Part shown: in pieces, positions 52,285 to 55,138 of the stretch
Position numbering within the stretch: the first letter of the stretch is position 1
How the letters are laid out: each line of letters begins with the position of its first letter
From: Hyphomonadaceae bacterium
GTDB lineage: Bacteria > Pseudomonadota > Alphaproteobacteria > Caulobacterales > Aquidulcibacteraceae
Direction of reading: 5' to 3'
DNA length: 55,138 bases
NCBI GenBank assembly: GCA_021731815.1
Contig: JAKFWO010000003.1
Coordinates: 1-55,138 of the forward strand
The notes under the pieces: generated by a model
Seen by the model: the letters and a program-made list of their open reading frames with translations, nothing else
Database searches by the model: none
Told to the model about the DNA's origin: nothing
Program-made: the position numbers and the translations under genes

Positions 52285-52623
52285 ATGTTTGACTTTAGTC
52301 GTCTTCCGTTGGACGGGCAACTGAAGCCATTGGATGCAAGTGACGCGCTCTTTCTTGAAGCGTTCGCCGAGTTGACCAATCGGCACGGCAAGACAGAGCG
52401 GTTTGGAGTCTCCCTTCTGCACCGACATTTCGATTTGGCCCCCGGCGAGGTCTTGGTGGAACGCGTTGACCAAGAAAGCCGCACCTTGACCATTAGGGCC
52501 GAACAGACAGGAACCACCAGCACTCCCGCCCACACGACGGAATGGGCCGCTTGGGATGGAACGTTGGTTGCCATTCAAAGATGCCTTCAAAAACGCTCCC
52601 CTAGAACTGCCAAGGCGGAGTAG
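52285..52623 (+). CDS. Unrecognised small protein
   Basis: This 112-residue protein has no signal peptide or membrane segment. It has a helical N-terminus (LDASDALFLEAFAELTNRHG), then GVSLLHRHFDLAPGEVLVERVDQESRTLTIRAEQ, a plausible beta-sheet, then WAAWDGTLVAIQRCLQK. It is divergent from the membrane protein gene with a 32-base gap, so both share a promoter region. Function is unknown; the pair could be cargo of the mobile element. Confidence 0.6.
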   Translation: MFDFSRLPLDGQLKPLDASDALFLEAFAELTNRHGKTERFGVSLLHRHFDLAPGEVLVERVDQESRTLTIRAEQTGTTSTPAHTTEWAAWDGTLVAIQRCLQKRSPRTAKAE

Positions 52624-52800
52624 CCTCTGTTGAGCCCGGCACTGGCTCGCACGACGCGTACGGTGCCGAAATCATTATTTGCGGTGCCGAACTTGGACCG
52701 CCGCACCGCTCTCCACCCCGGCGTGAAATCCTGGCCAATTCACGACGGCCCTTCCGCTGTGATCTGTCGCTGTTTCCGCTCGCCGCCCATGAAGCAAAAA

Positions 52801-53406
52801 TCAGAATAGGGCAAGGCCTCGGCAGAGCAAGCGATCATGGATATTCGCCGCTCCGCACGCCGGCATTTCGGGTTGGAGGATAGGATCCGGATCGTGCTCA
52901 AAGGATTGCGCGCTGAAGACAGCATCGCCCAGCGCATTGGCGATCCGCTCGCGTGACTGGCCGATGGATTGCGCGGCGCGGGCCTCCATTTCCATGGCGG
53001 TTTGCAGGCTAAAACGGCTTTGATCGATCCAGCGATCGGATTGGCGCAGCACGCCTTCCAGATCGAAATCCTCCCAGGTTTGCGGATAGAGCGACTCCAG
53101 GTCCGCGCCGATGCGGCGGATGTCGAAGGCGATGCCCTCGGCGGTTTCGAACAGCGCGCGGGCCTCATCGATCGAGCGCGACAATTCCGGCGACAATTGC
53201 AGCGGATTGCGCGCCAGCATCTGCGCCTGGTTGCGCAGCTGAGCGACCTGATTGCTGATCTGCTCCACCATGTGCGCCGCCTGGAGGATGCTTTGCGCAA
53301 GGTTGGCCGGATCGATGACCGGGATTTGCCCACTCGCGGGAAAAACGGGCGCGGCGAGGAGCGCGGTGCCCAGCGCCAGCAAGGCTCTTCGGTTTGGACG
53401 TCTCAC
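52801..53406 (-). pseudogene. trbJ: trbJ, C-terminally truncated
   Basis: The first 162 residues are a normal TrbJ (VirB5-like pilus-tip protein): signal peptide, VIDPANLAQSILQAAHMVEQISNQVAQL and a long coiled coil to SRERIANALGDAV. After that the reading continues antisense into the IS3 remnant (FEHDPDPILQP...) and stops. Normal TrbJ has about 80 more residues, and the usual trbK after it is missing. The stop of trbE overlaps the start by 4 bases. Confidence 0.85.
52810..52929 (+). pseudogene. IS3-family transposase (OrfA) remnant
   Basis: The plus strand reads GKASAEQAIMDIRRSARRHF then GLEDRIRIVLKGLRAEDSIA, the start of an IS3-type transposase helix-turn-helix protein (family core: RRHFSxEDKIRIVLxGLRGEDSIA). 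It is cut off exactly where trbJ homology resumes. It aligns with the start of the IS3 gene at 55041 (PAAEQVVKSIRRETRRIFSA), so the two come from related elements. No terminal repeats are recognised around it. Confidence 0.75.
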
Positions 53407-54978
53407 GTTGCCACTCCTTCCAGCTGGGCGGGGATTAAGGCGGGCGCTGGCATCGCTGCGGGGCGCGCAGCGTCAAACCGGGCGAGCGCATCGGCGGCCG
53501 CCCTGAGGCCCCGGGCCTCCAGCCAGTGGCGGGCGAAGTTGTGGATGCCATGCGCGGCGACAACTCTGTCCATCAAGGCCTGATCTTCCGGCGTCGAGGC
53601 CCCAACGAAAGCGAGCGTCGCCGGGCCAAGACCCAGCTCGATCATCCGGCTCCCCAGACGCGAGACGACATAATAGTCGCGCTTGGGAACGCCATGCGCG
53701 ATCAGCTCGATTTGGCGCTCATTGAGGCCGGCGGCCTCGTAGAAGGCCCGCGTGCGCGGCTCGCGGGAGCGGTCATGGGGCAAAAAGATGCGCGTGGCGC
53801 AGGCCTCCAGAATGGTCGAGGCGATCGGAGAGCGCTCGACATCCGCCAGTTCCTGGCTGGCGAACACCACGGCGACATTGCGTTTCCTGAGGGTCTTCAG
53901 CCAATCCTGGATTTGCGCCGCGAACAGCGCGTCTTTCAGGAAGAGCCAAGCCTCATCGAGCACAAGCAAGGTCGGACGGCCGTCAAACCGCGCTTCCAGC
54001 ATGTGGAAGATGACCGACAGCACGGCGGATGCCGCTTGCGGCCGGCGCAGCAGATCATCCATCTCGAAGGCTTGGACGGCGCCTTGAGGGAGGCCCGTGC
54101 GATCGGCGTCGAGCAAACGCCCGTGCGGCCCAGCATGCGTGAATGGCTCCAGCGCGCCGCGCACCTTGGCGTCTTGCACCAAGGCCAGGAAAAGCGACAA
54201 AGTCCGATCGCCGCGCGGGCGCTGCGCCAAGAGATCCAGCGCGCGCCAGAGTTCGGCTTTCAATTCCGGCGACAGCGGCACATTTTCGGAGACGATGAGG
54301 CCGGTCAGCCAGTCTTGCGCCCAGGCGCGTTCGTCCGGATCGTGAATGTCTGCGAGCGGCTGAAATCCTAATGCGTCCTCGGCACCCAGATCGAAGAAGT
54401 CGCCGCCAAGCCCCAAAATGGTCGCGCGCGCCGAACGACCTTTGTCGAACAGATAGACTTGGGCGTTCTCATAGCGCAGCCATTGCGCGGCGAGGGTTGA
54501 GAGCAGCACGGATTTGCCCGCTCCCGTGGGCCCCACGATCAATGTATGGCCGACATCGCCAATGTGTAGATTAAGCCGAAAGGGCGTTGCGCCATCGGTC
54601 GCGGCCAGCATTAAGGGCGGGCCATCGAGATGCGTGTTGCGCGGGCTGCCCGCCCAGACCGCGCTCGTGGGCAAAAGATGCGCCAGCGTCGGGGTCAATA
54701 ATATAGGGCGGCGTACATCGGCATAGGCCTGCCCCGGCAGGCTACCCAGCCAGGCCTCCACTGCATTGACGCTTTCCACTTCGGTGACAAAGCCGAGCCC
54801 GTCCGCGGCCTGGCGGATCATGCGCATGGCGGCTTCGGCTTGCGCTTCATTGTCTTCCGCCACCACGATGACCAGCGTGGCAAAACCGGCAGCCACGGCA
54901 TCAGCGCCCAATTCTTGCAAAGCGGCGTCAGCATCATTCGCTTGGTTGGCGGCATCTGTCCGGCGTCAGCGCGCATGG
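53403..54978 (-). pseudogene. trbE: trbE, N-terminally truncated conjugal ATPase (VirB4)
   Basis: About 505-525 residues of the C-terminal two-thirds of TrbE remain: DADAALQELGADAVAAGFATLVI, HLLPTSAVWAGSPRNTHL, Walker A GPTGAGKSVLLSTLAAQW, Walker B TLLVLDEAWLF, and ELADVERSPIASTILEACATRIFLP. Family members have about 800 residues. An in-frame stop occurs near 54978 and IS-like DNA follows, so the first roughly 300 residues are lost. ATPase motifs are intact, but translation would need an internal start (TTG 54920). Confidence 0.85.
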
Positions 54979-55011
54979 GACTAAATTGAGATATTGAGAT
55001 AAGGAGGGTTT

Positions 55012-55048
55012 GGTCTCATCTTGCTATCAAGGAGCAAAAGATGAGACC
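55012..55048 (+). promoter_or_regulatory. Fold-back hairpin covering the transposase start
   Basis: GGTCTCATCTT (55012-55022) pairs perfectly with AAGATGAGACC (55038-55048). The second arm contains the ATG (55041-55043) and the loop contains the Shine-Dalgarno GGAG (55031-55034). An mRNA read in from outside would fold and hide the start, a control known from other insertion sequences. Confidence 0.75.
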
Positions 55049-55138
55049 CAAACCCGTAACCCTTAAGATAACTAAACCGGCGGCTGAACAGGTCGTCAAA
55101 TCGATCCGTCGTGAGACGCGTCGAATATTCTCAGCCGA
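55041..55138 (+). CDS. IS3-family transposase OrfA (partial)
   Basis: The first 32 codons of a transposase are inside the window: MRPKPVTLKITKPAAEQVVK then SIRRETRRIFSA. This is the beginning of an IS3-type OrfA helix-turn-helix protein; the diagnostic EDKIRIVLEGLRGEDS segment would follow immediately outside. GGAG lies 6 bases upstream of the ATG. A degraded relative lies at 52810-52929. Confidence 0.75.
   Translation, partial: MRPKPVTLKITKPAAEQVVKSIRRETRRIFSA

Larger units (their letters stand above)
46730..55138. mobile_element. Integrated conjugative-type element, degraded (left part)
   Basis: From the tRNA-Ser 3' end to the window end the gene content switches from housekeeping to accessory: a VapC/Phd pair, an AlpA-like HTH gene, trbI-trbG-trbF-trbL(part)-trbJ(part)-trbE(part), two unrecognised genes, and IS3-family sequences. 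Insertion at the 3' end of a tRNA is the standard behaviour of tyrosine-recombinase elements. No integrase, relaxase or right attachment site is inside the window, so the other boundary is unknown. Confidence 0.75.
54986..55138 (+). mobile_element. IS3-family insertion sequence, left end
   Basis: Directly after the trbE break, a region begins with tandem TTGAGATA units (54986-55001). A perfect hairpin and a transposase start follow at 55041. The element continues beyond the window. Its exact terminal repeat is not certain. Confidence 0.65.

Overview
The window is about 55 kb of GC-rich DNA from an alphaproteobacterium. The evidence is the cell-envelope gene order pyrH-frr-uppS-cdsA-dxr-rseP-bamA-skp-lpxD-fabZ-lpxA-lpxI-lpxB, a phasin gene, an mmgR/alpha-r8-type small RNA, an SOS box of the GTTC-N7-GTTC type in front of ssb, and an alphaproteobacterial-style XRE regulator. 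Genus cannot be fixed from the sequence alone. Phasin and mmgR together suggest a polyhydroxybutyrate-storing cell.

Layout. Positions 1-7.3 kb hold the 3' end of a glucokinase gene, a broken S41 peptidase fragment, a PadR regulator, a large composite palindrome, a two-gene HCCA-isomerase/SDR operon, a D-Ala-D-Ala carboxypeptidase, a phasin, another SDR and a GNAT acetyltransferase. Positions 7.3-21 kb (minus strand) are the lipid A, outer-membrane assembly and isoprenoid cluster. Many of its genes overlap by 4-8 bases. Positions 21.5-30.5 kb are miscellaneous: a Gly/His/Tyr-rich secreted peptide, NnrU, a small lipoprotein, a DUF4153 membrane protein, a TPR protein, an alpha/beta hydrolase, a nitroreductase, a three-gene overlapping operon (CorA, ribbon-helix-helix protein, SMR exporter) and an inositol-monophosphatase-family phosphatase. 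Positions 30.6-46.3 kb hold an XRE regulator, the sRNA, N-formylglutamate amidohydrolase, glutamate racemase, SOS-controlled ssb, a methyltransferase, a serine hydrolase, YgfZ with an AmpG-like permease, a POT peptide transporter, an O-antigen ligase with GT2 glycosyltransferase, an amino-sugar operon (SIS deaminase and nagA), and ndk.

At 46640-46729 lies tRNA-Ser(UGA). From there to the window end is an integrated conjugative-type element: a Phd/VapC toxin-antitoxin pair, an AlpA-like helix-turn-helix gene and a trb-type IV secretion operon (trbI, trbG, trbF, trbL, trbJ, trbE on the minus strand). The operon is visibly damaged. trbL has lost its 5' part, trbJ its 3' part and trbE its N-terminal third. 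An IS3-family transposase remnant sits at the trbJ break, a related IS3 element begins at the trbE break, and two unrecognised genes occupy the space between trbJ and trbL. The element is therefore probably not self-transmissible in this state.

Functional links. The pyrH-to-lpxB block couples nucleotide, phospholipid, undecaprenyl, outer-membrane-protein and lipid A synthesis. DacC-type carboxypeptidase, glutamate racemase, AmpG-like permease and nagA/SIS deaminase touch peptidoglycan synthesis, recycling or amino-sugar use. Phasin, a PhaR-like inverted repeat in front of it, and an mmgR-family sRNA form a plausible storage-granule control module.
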